This document shows, one piece after another, positions 51,383 to 60,880 of a DNA stretch of 64,000 bases (positions within the stretch are counted from its first letter, which is position 1; every line of letters starts with the position of its first letter). The DNA is from Polaribacter litorisediminis (GTDB lineage Bacteria > Bacteroidota > Bacteroidia > Flavobacteriales > Flavobacteriaceae): contig NZ_CP082966.1 of NCBI RefSeq assembly GCF_019968605.1, positions 2,655,501-2,719,500 on the forward strand. The letters are read 5' to 3'. Both the position numbers and the translations under genes were made by a program. The notes beneath the pieces were generated by a model that saw only the letters and a program-made list of their open reading frames with translations, was not told where the DNA came from and ran no database searches.

Positions 51383-53302
51383 TTAAGAAAATTTAGAAAT
51401 CTGCTCTTCAACTTTTTCCCAATCTTCCATCAAAGCATCTATTTTTGCTTTTTTAGCTTTGTATTTTTGAAAAAAATTAGGTCTCGCAGAAACCTCTTCA
51501 TAATTTTTGGCTAGTTCTAAATCTATTCTTTCAATTTCTTTTTCTAAATCAGCAATATCAGTTTCTATACTAGATAATTTATTATTTAATTTCTTCAACT
51601 CTTTTTCTTGTTCTCTAGAGAGTTGGTGTGCTTCATTTTTAGAAGTATCTTTTTGCTCTTTTACGATGGTTCTTTTTTCCGCTTCCCGTAAATTTTCCAT
51701 TTTATGCTGATCCAAGAAATAATCGATATCTCCTAAATACTCTTTAATTTCTTTATCTTTAAATCCGTAAACAGTAGATGTTAACCCTTGTAAAAACTCT
51801 CTATCGTGAGAAACCACAATTAACGTTCCTGTAAACTGATTTAAAGCTTCTTTTAAAACAGTTTTAGACGCAATATCTAAATGATTTGTTGGCTCATCCA
51901 TAATTAAGACATTAAATGGCTGTAATAATAATTTACACAAAGCCAATCTATTTCTTTCACCTCCAGAAAGCACTTTGGCTTTTTTATCTACGGCATCTCC
52001 ACCAAACAAAAAAGACCCCAACATATCTCTAACCCGCATTCTGTTAGAGTCTGTAGCCGCATCTTCCATAATTTCTAAAACTGTTTTTTCTGGTGGTAAA
52101 TATTCAGATTGATTTTGAGCAAAATATCCCACTTCTACATTATGACCGAGTTTTAAAAAGCCTTTAAACGGAATTTCACCAACCATCATTTTAGCTAAAG
52201 TTGATTTACCTTGTCCGTTTTGACCTACAAAAGCAATTTTACTATTCCGTTCAATTAATAAATCAACACCTTCTAAAACATGTTTATCGCCATAACTTTT
52301 ACTTAAATTTTCGGCTTCGACAATAATTTTACCAGGTTCTTTAGAAATTGCAAAACGCACATTCATCGATGCATTATCGTCTTGATCTACCTCTATCAAT
52401 TCAACTTTATCTAATTGTTTCATTAACGATTGCGCCATAGACGCCTTGCTCGCCTTTGCCTTAAATTTGTTAATTAAATGCTGTTTTTGCTTAATTTCTT
52501 TCTCTTGATTTTTCTGAGCTTGTAATTGCTTTTCTTTAATTTCTCCTCTTAATAACAAAAATTGAGAATATGGTTTTTTATAATCGTAAATTTGTCCTAA
52601 AGAAATTTCAATAGTTCTATTGGTTACATTATCTAAAAACATCTTATCATGAGAAACCAACACAATAGCGCCAGAATATCCCTTTAAAAAGTTTTCTAAC
52701 CAAATAATCGATTCAATATCTAAGTGGTTTGTTGGCTCATCTAACAGTAAAATATCGTTATTCTGTAATAATAATTTTGCCAATTCTATGCGCATTCTCC
52801 ATCCTCCAGAAAAGGTGTCTGTAAGTTTGTTAAAATCTTCTCTTTGAAAGCCTAAACCCTGTAATATTTTCTCGGTATCTCCTTGATAGTTATAACCTCC
52901 TAACAATTCATAACGCTCTGTTTTTTCTGTTAAGTCGATGATTAATTGACTATAAAAATCACTTTCATAATCTGTTCTTTGGGCAAGTTGCTCGTTAATT
53001 TCATCTAACTGCAACTCTATTTCTTTAATTTCCTCAAAAGCTTGGTAAGCCTCTTCTAAAATAGTTCTACCCGCAACAAAATCAATATCTTGTCGTAAAA
53101 AACCAATTTGTACATCTTTGTCAAATGCCATGGAACCAGCGCTGCTATCTATATCTTTTGATAAAACTTTTAAAAGTGTAGATTTTCCTGCACCATTTTT
53201 ACCAATCAAGCCAATTCTATCTCCTTTATTGAGTTTAAAAGTGATTCCCTGAAACAACTCCGTTCCCATAAAGGAAACCGTTAAGTTATGTACGTTTAAC
53301 AT
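51383..53302 (-). CDS. ABC-F family ATP-binding protein
   Basis: 639 residues with two nucleotide-binding domains and no membrane part. NBD1: GKNGAGKST at 34-42, FSGGWRMRIEL, LLLDEPTNHLDIESI. NBD2: GQNGQGKST, LSGGERNRLAL, LIMDEPTNHLDIASK. The linker is helical, and the C-terminus has a coiled coil (LKKLNNKLSSIETDIADLEKEIERI). ABC-F proteins act on ribosomes (Uup/YbiT/EttA types); the C-terminal coil points to Uup. Divergent from the DUF983 gene. Confidence 0.93.
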   Translation of the reverse strand: MLNVHNLTVSFMGTELFQGITFKLNKGDRIGLIGKNGAGKSTLLKVLSKDIDSSAGSMAFDKDVQIGFLRQDIDFVAGRTILEEAYQAFEEIKEIELQLDEINEQLAQRTDYESDFYSQLIIDLTEKTERYELLGGYNYQGDTEKILQGLGFQREDFNKLTDTFSGGWRMRIELAKLLLQNNDILLLDEPTNHLDIESIIWLENFLKGYSGAIVLVSHDKMFLDNVTNRTIEISLGQIYDYKKPYSQFLLLRGEIKEKQLQAQKNQEKEIKQKQHLINKFKAKASKASMAQSLMKQLDKVELIEVDQDDNASMNVRFAISKEPGKIIVEAENLSKSYGDKHVLEGVDLLIERNSKIAFVGQNGQGKSTLAKMMVGEIPFKGFLKLGHNVEVGYFAQNQSEYLPPEKTVLEIMEDAATDSNRMRVRDMLGSFLFGGDAVDKKAKVLSGGERNRLALCKLLLQPFNVLIMDEPTNHLDIASKTVLKEALNQFTGTLIVVSHDREFLQGLTSTVYGFKDKEIKEYLGDIDYFLDQHKMENLREAEKRTIVKEQKDTSKNEAHQLSREQEKELKKLNNKLSSIETDIADLEKEIERIDLELAKNYEEVSARPNFFQKYKAKKAKIDALMEDWEKVEEQISKFS

Positions 53303-53313
53303 AAATTTTTGCG

Positions 53314-53321
53314 TAAATTTG
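53314..53321 (+). promoter_or_regulatory. Putative -7 box of the DUF983 gene
   Basis: TAAATTTG, 34 bases upstream of the ATG at 53356, between the divergent ABC-F and DUF983 genes. Confidence 0.45.
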
Positions 53322-53355
53322 TAGGTGCAAAACTACTTAAAAAATACAGTTTATC

Positions 53356-53748
53356 ATGTTTAAAAAGGGCACAAAATTATACAGTATTTTAAATGGAAAA
53401 TGTCCTAGATGTCATCAAGGCGATTTTTTCACGAACACCTTTACTTTTAATCCTTCAAAAGTTACTAAAATACACAATAATTGCTCAAAATGCAATTTAA
53501 AATATATGCTAGAACCTTCCTTTTTTTATGGTGCCATGTATATAAATTACGGCATTACAGTAGCAATTTCTATTATCGTTTTTGTAATTACTAAATTAGG
53601 ATTTGAATTAAATTTATTAGAATCTTTTTTAAGTGTTTTAGCGGCTCTTCTTGTTTTGGCTCCTGTCAATTTAAGATTGGCAAGAATTATATGGATTAAT
53701 ATGTTTATTTCTTATGATGAAAAAGCATCAACTACAAAAAACGTTTAA
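53356..53748 (+). CDS. DUF983 family membrane protein
   Basis: 130 residues. An N-terminal zinc-binding pair C16-P-R-C19 and C43-S-K-C46 (LNGKCPRCHQGDFF, NNCSKCNLKY) precedes two membrane helices (about 61-80 and 87-108). EPSFFYGAMYINYGIT is the typical DUF983 entry to the first helix. The gene tail overlaps the convergent FAD-oxidoreductase gene by 17 bases, so the two mRNAs are complementary at their 3' ends. Confidence 0.85.
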   Translation: MFKKGTKLYSILNGKCPRCHQGDFFTNTFTFNPSKVTKIHNNCSKCNLKYMLEPSFFYGAMYINYGITVAISIIVFVITKLGFELNLLESFLSVLAALLVLAPVNLRLARIIWINMFISYDEKASTTKNV

Positions 53749-54772
53749 TATCTGTTTCTGGATCTAAATTTCCATTATTTTCTATATGATGAAACAATTC
53801 TTTTGCCAAAGTTGGCGCAATCATAACTCCGCGGGTTCCTAAACCGTTTAAAACTGCTAAATTTTTATGTGTTTTATGAATCCCTACTAAAGGTCTTCGG
53901 TCTTTTACGGCAGGTCTTATCCCTGCAGCTTGTGCTATAATTTTATAAGGGACATCAATTACCTTTTTTAACTTTTCTACTAATTCTTGTTTTCCTTCGT
54001 CAGAAGGATTTGAGGTTTTATCCTTGTGATTAAAAGTTGCACCCACTTTATACATCTCCCCTCCTAATGGCATCACAAATACCGTTGACTTTAAAAGAAA
54101 ATCAATTTTTAACTTTGGAGCATAGATCGTTATGGTTTCCCCTTTCACTTCGTCTAATGGTAAATGTTTAAAATAAGGATTCTCTTTGACACCGAATCCT
54201 TCCGAAAATACAATTTTATTGGCCTCTAAATCTTGATATTGAATTAAATTATTTTCAAAGGCAATTTCTGAATAGTTAAATTTCTCAAACCGAATTAAAT
54301 TATGATCTTTTAAATAGTCTCTATACGTTTTTATTAAAAGCAGCGTATCTATTCTCCCCCCTTCCTTTACATTGCCATAGTGATACGCTTCTAAAATACC
54401 AGGATACTTCTGTTTATCTAAAGTAGCATCTAAAAATGGTGCTACTTTTGGTTTGTCGAAGGCAGAAAACCAATTATTTTGATCTTCTATTGATTTAAAT
54501 ACTTTTTTAATGACAAATTTTTCATCAAACTTTAATTTCAATTTTTTTTCTAATCTTTCATAAAAAGGAAGTGCTACTGCCAACTGCTCTTTTGCATTCC
54601 ATACGGGTGAAAATCGCTTTAATATAACAGGATTGTAAACACCTCCTGCCACCAATGAAGAAGTTTGAGAGTTATTTTCAAAAACTACAAAAGTTTTCTT
54701 TGCTACTAATAATTCCTCGGCAAATGCCAAACCTGCCAACCCTAAACCAACAATAATATAATCAACTTTCAT
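53732..54772 (-). CDS. FAD-dependent amino acid oxidase-like oxidoreductase
   Basis: 346 residues of the DAO fold. Dinucleotide-binding IIVGLGLAGLAFAEEL (6-21), then SLVAGGVYNPVILKRF, FGVKENPYFKHLPLDEVKGE, and the FAD-closing NGLGTRGVMIAPTLAKELF. Length and pattern fit DadA/ThiO/MnmC-C-like oxidases; the FAPVKG-like region LDEVKGETITIYAPKL recalls MnmC and ThiO. Whether it oxidises glycine, another amine or a tRNA precursor is open. Overlaps the convergent DUF983 gene. Confidence 0.82.
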   Translation of the reverse strand: MKVDYIIVGLGLAGLAFAEELLVAKKTFVVFENNSQTSSLVAGGVYNPVILKRFSPVWNAKEQLAVALPFYERLEKKLKLKFDEKFVIKKVFKSIEDQNNWFSAFDKPKVAPFLDATLDKQKYPGILEAYHYGNVKEGGRIDTLLLIKTYRDYLKDHNLIRFEKFNYSEIAFENNLIQYQDLEANKIVFSEGFGVKENPYFKHLPLDEVKGETITIYAPKLKIDFLLKSTVFVMPLGGEMYKVGATFNHKDKTSNPSDEGKQELVEKLKKVIDVPYKIIAQAAGIRPAVKDRRPLVGIHKTHKNLAVLNGLGTRGVMIAPTLAKELFHHIENNGNLDPETDIKRFL

Positions 54773-54877
54773 GGTACAAAAATACTTAAGTTTTCATTAA
54801 AATTATGTATTTCATTAAAGTAACAGAAAACCTTTATCCTTTAATTTTATTTTTACTTTCTAAGCTTGAAATAGACC

Positions 54878-54941
54878 ATTCTAATTCTAAACCTATGACT
54901 AAAACGATTTTTTCTAAAAACCAAAATCGTCAAATTAGAAT
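54878..54941. repeat. Nested stem-loop upstream of the FAD oxidoreductase gene
   Basis: Outer arms ATTCTAATT (54878-54886) and AATTAGAAT (54933-54941) pair perfectly; inner arms ACGATTTT (54904-54911) and AAAATCGT (54923-54930) pair perfectly. Confidence 0.5.
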
Positions 54942-54979
54942 TTAAAAGGAAGCTGTTAAAGGCAACAAAACCGTTCCAT

Positions 54980-55010
54980 AAAAAAAACGCTTACTTTCGT
55001 AAACGTTTTT
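54980..55010 (-). terminator. Terminator of the gldKLMN operon
   Basis: On the minus strand AAAAACG (complement of 55004-55010) and TTAC arms pair with GTAA and CGTTTTT, interrupted by one mismatch, then an eight-T run. It lies 73 bases after the gldN stop. Confidence 0.8.
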
Positions 55011-55082
55011 CTTTATTCTCTTAACATTAAAATTTAGTTATAAATTAAAACTAACTTAGCGTAGGTTGGAAAAATCTAATAC

Positions 55083-55934
55083 TTAATAGTTCCACATATC
55101 AATTTCTCTATTTCTAATATCTTCTTTTATTTTATCGGCTTCTAAAAGCTGAAATAAAGAATTACCACGAACATATTTACTAATTTCTCTGTTACCATAA
55201 ATGTTTTCTTCTCTGGTAATTACAGAACTAAATCTACGGGCATTTAATAAATGATCGTAAGAAATAGGATTAGAGTTATTCATCGGATTAAACACCTTTG
55301 ATTCGTGTAAAACATCTCTAGCAGAAGGATAAAAAACCCAAAATATAGGCAAGTATTCATCAGATTCAGCATCTGAACCCAGAGTTTTCACATCTCTTCC
55401 TAGAGGTGCTATTCCTAATAATCGATACTTCATCTCTCCTTGGCGCTTATCAAAATACCACATTCCTTTTAACAAATAGGCCTTAATATCAGCAGCTCCA
55501 ATATTGTATGGAATAGATCCAAACTCATCCTCTCTTACAAATTTTAAACGTTCTTCGATTAACTCGCTAGTAAACTTAGTTATAAAAAAAGTGTCGTCAT
55601 AAACTTCTGTTATTTTTCCTTGCCTAATACCTTTCACTAAAACATCAAATAAAGATCTTCTATCGGATGACACATTACTAGTATCTGTAGGGAAATAAAA
55701 TGGTAAATTTATTTTTTGATTTAAATCTATCTTTTCCCACACAACTTTAGACCACATCACATCTCTATCATCTACATAACCGTAAGGTATAGGTCCGTCA
55801 TTATCTGAATCCAATTGTTGTTCATTTTCTTGACCTATTTGTGCTACTTTTTTTGCATTTAAAATATTAGTTTGGGCATTTATAAAGCCTGAAAACAATA
55901 AAAGTAAAAAAAAATTAAAATAGTTTTTAATCAT
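55083..55934 (-). CDS. gldN: Type IX secretion/gliding protein GldN
   Basis: 283 residues, signal peptide (1-21, ending GFINAQ), periplasmic. GldN/PorN features include PYGYVDDRDVMWSKVVWEKIDLNQKINLPFYFP, the repeated strands VYDDTFFITKFTSELIEERL and SARDVLHESKVFNPMNNSNPISYD, and a C-terminal helix ending NREIDMWNY. GldN forms the ring complex with lipoprotein GldK beneath the outer membrane. Last gene of gldK-L-M-N, 19 bases after gldM, and followed by a terminator. Confidence 0.96.
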   Translation of the reverse strand: MIKNYFNFFLLLLFSGFINAQTNILNAKKVAQIGQENEQQLDSDNDGPIPYGYVDDRDVMWSKVVWEKIDLNQKINLPFYFPTDTSNVSSDRRSLFDVLVKGIRQGKITEVYDDTFFITKFTSELIEERLKFVREDEFGSIPYNIGAADIKAYLLKGMWYFDKRQGEMKYRLLGIAPLGRDVKTLGSDAESDEYLPIFWVFYPSARDVLHESKVFNPMNNSNPISYDHLLNARRFSSVITREENIYGNREISKYVRGNSLFQLLEADKIKEDIRNREIDMWNY

Positions 55935-55953
55935 AATCTTATCCTTTAATAAT

Positions 55954-57489
55954 CTAATTAGTTATTTCTATAGTAACTGCCGATACCTTTTTCAGCTGAT
56001 AGTTGCTACCAACAACAGTGGCCTTGATATCAAAAATAGTGATGTTATCCCCTCTTTTAGCTTTATTTAGTGCCTTTTTGGCTGCTGCGTCTAGTGATGA
56101 TCCTTTAACTTCAACAGCAAATTGATTAGGCACTTTTATTTTAAAGCCGGTTACTTGTAATTTCAAATCGAACATAAAGTCTTGCATACCTGCTCCTACA
56201 GGAGAGTTTGCTAACGCTGCCTTTGGTAATTTTACTACATCGTATTGACCACGAAAGGAACCTTGTGCTGGTGGTATATCTTTTACTCTAAAAGGACTTT
56301 TAGAATTCACAATTTTACCACTACTTAATTTTGCACTTACATTAATCTCTGCGATGTCAGCTTTCCCCGGTCTTAACATATAAGATTCGCCAGAACCTGA
56401 TAAAGCACCTCCAGTTGCACTAACTTTTAAATTATTAGCACTAACTCCTGGCAATGATACTGAAATTGGATTATCTATACCTCGGTATACCACGTTCATT
56501 TTTGATGCCGCAACAACAGCAGAGTTTGGTTCTGCAATTACAGAATATTTACTTTCAAATTTAACTGGAATCTCTACTCCCTTTTCAGTAAAAAAGATTG
56601 TACCTTTAATATCTTTTTCACCAACACTACCCGCTGGCATGTCTATAATTACCTGACCAGATTTTACGGTATTCGTTACATCCCTTCCGTTTAGAACGAC
56701 CTTGTTAGGCACTAAAGTTTGATCATATCGTCCAAGAACCACTTGACCTGTTACCTTTTCCCCAGCAAAATAAGCTGATTTATCTAAACGTACAATACCT
56801 TGATAGTTGCTTAAAGATAAAGATTCTTCTAATTTACCACCTAACAAGTCTGTTACGATATCTGCTTCTGTATTTTTAATATCAGCCTGCATTTGTGTTA
56901 AATTCGTTAATGATGCTATCAAAGGAAAACCCTCATATCTATATTTTAACCAAGGCACAGTTTTACCATCTTTATTTATGGCATCTTCGGTATTAAATCT
57001 ATCATTTAAAACAGATTCAAACTTATTTCCTGCGCCTAAAGTAGCAGATACATTTGTTCTGTACGAATTAATTTTCGCTAAAAACTCATCACCTTCTGGA
57101 GTATATTTATCACCTTTAAAGAAATATGTATCTAAGAAATCTGTTTTATCCATAGATTCATAATCGGTTTTATTTTCAACATCTGTAGTCATCTTTGTTT
57201 TTAATTCACCTATATAGGAATAAAACTCAGATGAATATTTCTTTATAACATTCGCTTTTTTATTTAGCTCGCCAAACTTTGCCGCTTGCTCTTTTGCTTT
57301 GGTTGCTAAATTGTTATAGGCATTATTATTCTTTTCTGTAGTAGAAACATTATTAGTTTCTATTTTTTCGTTCATGAAGCCAAAAGCTGATAGCACTTCT
57401 TTACTCATGTTCATTGCTAACATTGCAATAAAAACAAGGTACATTAAGTTAATCATCTTTTGTCTTGCAGACATTTTTCCTCCTGCCAT
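55954..57489 (-). CDS. gldM: Type IX secretion/gliding motor protein GldM
   Basis: 511 residues. One N-terminal membrane helix (about 11-30, KMINLMYLVFIAMLAMNMSK) holding the Glu of KEVLSAFGFMN, followed by a long periplasmic part with helical D1 and beta-sandwich D2-D4 domains (GKVTGQVVLGRYDQTLVP, KFESKYSVIAEPNSAVVAASKMNVVYRGIDNPISVS). GldM spans the periplasm and carries torque from the GldL-GldM rotary motor to the outer-membrane ring. It lies 41 bases after gldL and 19 before gldN. Confidence 0.97.
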   Translation of the reverse strand: MAGGKMSARQKMINLMYLVFIAMLAMNMSKEVLSAFGFMNEKIETNNVSTTEKNNNAYNNLATKAKEQAAKFGELNKKANVIKKYSSEFYSYIGELKTKMTTDVENKTDYESMDKTDFLDTYFFKGDKYTPEGDEFLAKINSYRTNVSATLGAGNKFESVLNDRFNTEDAINKDGKTVPWLKYRYEGFPLIASLTNLTQMQADIKNTEADIVTDLLGGKLEESLSLSNYQGIVRLDKSAYFAGEKVTGQVVLGRYDQTLVPNKVVLNGRDVTNTVKSGQVIIDMPAGSVGEKDIKGTIFFTEKGVEIPVKFESKYSVIAEPNSAVVAASKMNVVYRGIDNPISVSLPGVSANNLKVSATGGALSGSGESYMLRPGKADIAEINVSAKLSSGKIVNSKSPFRVKDIPPAQGSFRGQYDVVKLPKAALANSPVGAGMQDFMFDLKLQVTGFKIKVPNQFAVEVKGSSLDAAAKKALNKAKRGDNITIFDIKATVVGSNYQLKKVSAVTIEITN

Positions 57490-57530
57490 ATCTTAATTAG
57501 TTTTTTAAAGTTTATATTTTATTGAACTAA

Positions 57531-58169
57531 TTATTTGCTAGACATTGCAGATAGCATATTACCATACACTCCGTTTAAAGAAGACAAGTTTTTTGCTAAT
57601 GATTCCATTTGGTCTTTAAGTCTTTCCGTATTTTCTACAACAGAATTGTTTAATTCCGTTTGTTTGTTTGTACTTTCTAATTGCACTTTATACAAACCGT
57701 TAAGAGATTCCATCTGCACCGCTGCTAATGAAACTTGTTCATTGTATTTATTCGTTGAAGAAATAGATTCTGATGCAGCAGATAAACCTTCTGCAGCTCC
57801 TTGAAAGTTTTTCATACTTGTCCCTAAGCCTTCCATTAAGGCAGAATCAATTTTAGCTTCTTGTAGTAAATTATCTAATTTCTGAGATAACATCCCTTCA
57901 GCACCTAATTTTCTTTCTTGTTTAAACTCACCACTATTATCTAATTCTGGATATACTTTAGACCAGTCTAATTCTTCTTCTGGGGCATCGAAAGCAGATA
58001 TTGCAAAAACCAATGCTTCTACAACCAACCCGATTGTTAGCATTACTCCACCTGTTATAATTCCAATAGAAAAGTGTTGAATTTTGAATAAGGCTCCGAC
58101 GATTACTACTGCCGCTCCCATTCCGTATACGAAATTCATTGTTTTTTTGTACGCTCTTGATTGTGCCAT
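57531..58169 (-). CDS. gldL: Type IX secretion/gliding motor protein GldL
   Basis: 212 residues. Two membrane helices (about 10-27 and 33-56, KTMNFVYGMGAAVVIVGALFKI and IGIITGGVMLTIGLVVEALVFAISAF) form the cytoplasmic-membrane stator, with a Lys in the first and a Glu in the second used for proton-driven rotation. The C-terminus is a long helical cytosolic tail (ESISSTNKYNEQVSLAAVQME). GldL pairs with GldM. Gap to gldK 47 bases, to gldM 41. Confidence 0.96.
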   Translation of the reverse strand: MAQSRAYKKTMNFVYGMGAAVVIVGALFKIQHFSIGIITGGVMLTIGLVVEALVFAISAFDAPEEELDWSKVYPELDNSGEFKQERKLGAEGMLSQKLDNLLQEAKIDSALMEGLGTSMKNFQGAAEGLSAASESISSTNKYNEQVSLAAVQMESLNGLYKVQLESTNKQTELNNSVVENTERLKDQMESLAKNLSSLNGVYGNMLSAMSSK

Positions 58170-58216
58170 TTTTTTCTTTTTTTTTAATTATTATTTATTT
58201 AGCAATATTTATTTTT

Positions 58217-59584
58217 CTAATTATTTGCTGTGCCCACATAGTTTTGAACTGTTCTAAAACCAATGTAACTTCTTGCCGTATCTGCATATTCATAATCTCT
58301 AGAACCTACTTCTAAAAAATATGCAACATCTTTCCATGATCCTCCTCTAATTATTTTTCTTTTATTCCTTCTATCTTCTACATTCGGATTCATTGTTGAT
58401 GCCATATAGTATGAAGATAAATTATATGCCGTATTTGTCCATTCAGAAACATTACCCGCCATATTATACAAACCGTAATCATTGGCATTAAAAGACTTGG
58501 CTTCCATGGTGTATAAAGCCCCATCTACTGAATAATTACCCCTTACTGGTTTAAAGTTCGCTAAAAAACATCCACGATCGCTTGTTGTACCACCCGATCC
58601 CCATGGATATGTTGCAAACTCTAAACCACCTCTAGCAGCATATTCCCATTCAGCTTCTGTAGGTAATCTAAAATCTGGTACGCGCATTACTCCTTTTTTC
58701 TTTCTACTTAAAAAAGTATTTTTCTTTTTTGTTCTCCAATTACAAAAAGCAGTTGCTTGTCCCCAAGTAACCCCAACAACTGGATAATCTCCATAAGATT
58801 GATGTTGAAAATAATCTTGGTGCATAGGATCGTTATAAGAATAATTAAAATCTCTTACCCATACGGTAGTATCTGGATAGATATTTAAAACTTCTGTTTG
58901 CACAAAATCTTTTCTATTCCCACCTTTTCTAGCTGCATTATCTCTATCAAACCAAGAATACGAATAATTTAAAAACTTTGTATTAAATGTTCTGAGTCCA
59001 TCTACAGCATCTTCCTTACTTATAAATAAAGAGTCCATAACTTCTACATAATCTACGTCCGGGAAATCTTCCTTTTTCCAAATAATCTCTTCATCCCAGT
59101 TTAAAGGTTGAATCGTATCGAAACTATAGTAGTTATCATACATATATTTTTGATATGCACTTGCTTTAACTGTATCTGATGCCTTAAATGCGTAATTCTG
59201 AATTCCAGAAGTTCGATTTTTTCCATTAGTTTCTGCAGTTCCTTCTCCTAAAGACGAAAATTCTGCCTGCTTCGCTAATCTATTTCTTACCACAGAATCT
59301 CTAACCCAAAAAACAAACTCTTTATATTCGTTGTTTGTAATTTCTGTTTCATCCATAAAGTAAGGTCTAACAGTTACTGTTTTGGTTGGTGAATTCATAT
59401 TACCCAAAATGTCTTGATCCTGTTTACCCATTGTAAAAGAGCCACCTGGAATTAAAGTCATACCATAAGGTTTTTCTGAAAACCATTGTTTTTTAGACTT
59501 TACACCTACTAATTCACCTCTATCATTAGAACCACAACTGTAAAATAAGGTCATTAAAAGTGCAAAAATTGCTGCTTTTTTCAT
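58217..59584 (-). CDS. gldK: Type IX secretion/gliding lipoprotein GldK
   Basis: 455 residues, lipoprotein with C17 in LFYSCGS. The rest is an FGE-sulfatase-like fold: YGMTLIPGGSFTMGKQD, PYFMDETEITNNEYKEFV, YPVVGVTWGQATAFCNWR, RLPTEAEWEYAARGG, MAGNVSEWTNTAYN, KIIRGGSWKDVAYFL and YIGFRTV. The formylglycine-generating activity is not expected in GldK; it makes the outer-membrane-associated ring with GldN. First gene of the operon, with a promoter-like region at 59633-59666. Confidence 0.97.
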   Translation of the reverse strand: MKKAAIFALLMTLFYSCGSNDRGELVGVKSKKQWFSEKPYGMTLIPGGSFTMGKQDQDILGNMNSPTKTVTVRPYFMDETEITNNEYKEFVFWVRDSVVRNRLAKQAEFSSLGEGTAETNGKNRTSGIQNYAFKASDTVKASAYQKYMYDNYYSFDTIQPLNWDEEIIWKKEDFPDVDYVEVMDSLFISKEDAVDGLRTFNTKFLNYSYSWFDRDNAARKGGNRKDFVQTEVLNIYPDTTVWVRDFNYSYNDPMHQDYFQHQSYGDYPVVGVTWGQATAFCNWRTKKKNTFLSRKKKGVMRVPDFRLPTEAEWEYAARGGLEFATYPWGSGGTTSDRGCFLANFKPVRGNYSVDGALYTMEAKSFNANDYGLYNMAGNVSEWTNTAYNLSSYYMASTMNPNVEDRRNKRKIIRGGSWKDVAYFLEVGSRDYEYADTARSYIGFRTVQNYVGTANN

Positions 59585-59632
59585 ATATTTTTTTTGTCTT
59601 TACTAAAAGCTGTAAACTTATTATTTTTTTTG

Positions 59633-59666
59633 CGAAAATACAATGTTAAATTTGTTTTTCACCAAA
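59633..59666 (-). promoter_or_regulatory. Candidate promoter of gldKLMN
   Basis: On the minus strand TTTG (59663-59666) and, 22 bases later, TATTTTCG (59633-59640), one base off TAnnTTTG, 49 bases upstream of the gldK ATG. Confidence 0.4.
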
Positions 59667-59687
59667 TAAGCATTTTTTTTTAATCAA

Positions 59688-60848
59688 TTACATCATTTTT
59701 TGCATCGCTTTAAACCATCTTTCTGGGATAATTTGTCTCGTTGCCTCCAAATAATCTTGGTATGTACATGGTATTAACGCATGCCTTTTATATTTATTAT
59801 CTGATAAAATATTTATCTCTATCCACCATCTACCTGTTTTGTTGCTCTTATAGAAAATTAAAGGATCATCATGCTCTAATAGAACTGTAAATTTTTGATA
59901 ATTCTCTTTCCCTGAAAACGGATAGTCTTTTACCCTAAAATTTACACCTTCAATAAAATACCAAAGCATCTGCGCTATTAAGCTAGCTGTTTGATGGTTG
60001 TTATCGTACCGGGAATTATACTCGTAAATTCCGAAGGAAGAAACTTTATCGCTAATTCCTGCATATCTTGCAATAGCACAAATCTCTTCGCCATAAAAAC
60101 CATTTGGAGAAGCATTGTTGTTCGCTGGAGCCTCACTTTGGCGCACTGCACCGATATCTATAGAAACAAGATCTGCATTTCTAAAAGCGGGTTCAATAAT
60201 TTGTAAATCTTTTGCTTTCCCCAATCGGCAAGTATCAAAAAAAAGCGAATCAAACAATTCTATTTCTTCTTGCGCATTAAAATAAGTTTGATAACCAACA
60301 TTGCTATAATTAAATAGATTATTGGGTTTTTGCATGATTATTTTACTCAAATAAGACTGCGAAGTTAGTTCATCTTCTAAACCACCCAAATCAAAACGAC
60401 TATCAACGGCAGTAATATTTATAGTCTGCTCTAACGAATCGTATGCCCTATAATTTACATAGGTAATGTCTTGACCGCCCCCAATAATAATAGGTATAAT
60501 ATTTTGTTTCAATAAATCTGTAATGATTTCAGAAACAGCAAAATATGTATCTGCAACCGTATCTCCTTTCAGAACGTTTCCTAAATCGGCAATTTCTGTT
60601 TGCCATTTTCCAGGAAAAAGTTCATATAATTTTCTTCGGATAAAATATAAATTATCTCCACAACCCGCATTATTCTCGGAATTACGATCTTCTTCTACTC
60701 CGAAAATTGCTAATTTAACATTCGTTAACTCAGGAAACCCCTCTTCTAGAGAGTGAATTCTTATTGTATTTCCTATACAATGTACAGAATGGAACAATAA
60801 ATCTGCTAAGGCAGCTTCTTTTACAGGAGATAAAAAATCTTGATTCAT
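59688..60848 (-). CDS. Arginase/formimidoylglutamase-fold protein with lost metal ligands
   Basis: 386 residues from the ATG at 60846-60848. The ureohydrolase fold is clear (NVKLAIFGVEEDRNS, IIPIIIGGGQDITYVNY, NITAVDSRFDLGG, DLVSIDIGAVRQSEAP, SSFGIYEYNSRYDNN), but the metal-binding blocks are altered: GGxH is GGGQ, DAHxD is DSRFD, and SxDxDxxDP is SIDIGAVRQS. At least three manganese ligands are replaced. It is therefore probably not a ureohydrolase. It lies 103 bases upstream of gldK on the same strand, a placement that suggests a link with the type IX/gliding cluster (inference). Confidence 0.82.
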   Translation of the reverse strand: MNQDFLSPVKEAALADLLFHSVHCIGNTIRIHSLEEGFPELTNVKLAIFGVEEDRNSENNAGCGDNLYFIRRKLYELFPGKWQTEIADLGNVLKGDTVADTYFAVSEIITDLLKQNIIPIIIGGGQDITYVNYRAYDSLEQTINITAVDSRFDLGGLEDELTSQSYLSKIIMQKPNNLFNYSNVGYQTYFNAQEEIELFDSLFFDTCRLGKAKDLQIIEPAFRNADLVSIDIGAVRQSEAPANNNASPNGFYGEEICAIARYAGISDKVSSFGIYEYNSRYDNNHQTASLIAQMLWYFIEGVNFRVKDYPFSGKENYQKFTVLLEHDDPLIFYKSNKTGRWWIEINILSDNKYKRHALIPCTYQDYLEATRQIIPERWFKAMQKMM

Positions 60849-60880
60849 CAATTTGACTGGTTTCTTTATGCTACAAAATT

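Larger units (their letters stand above)
54773..55082. other. Intergenic region with nested hairpin and gld terminator
   Basis: 310 bases, no gene. Contains the nested stem-loop 54878-54941 and the terminator of gldKLMN at 54980-55010. Confidence 0.6.
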
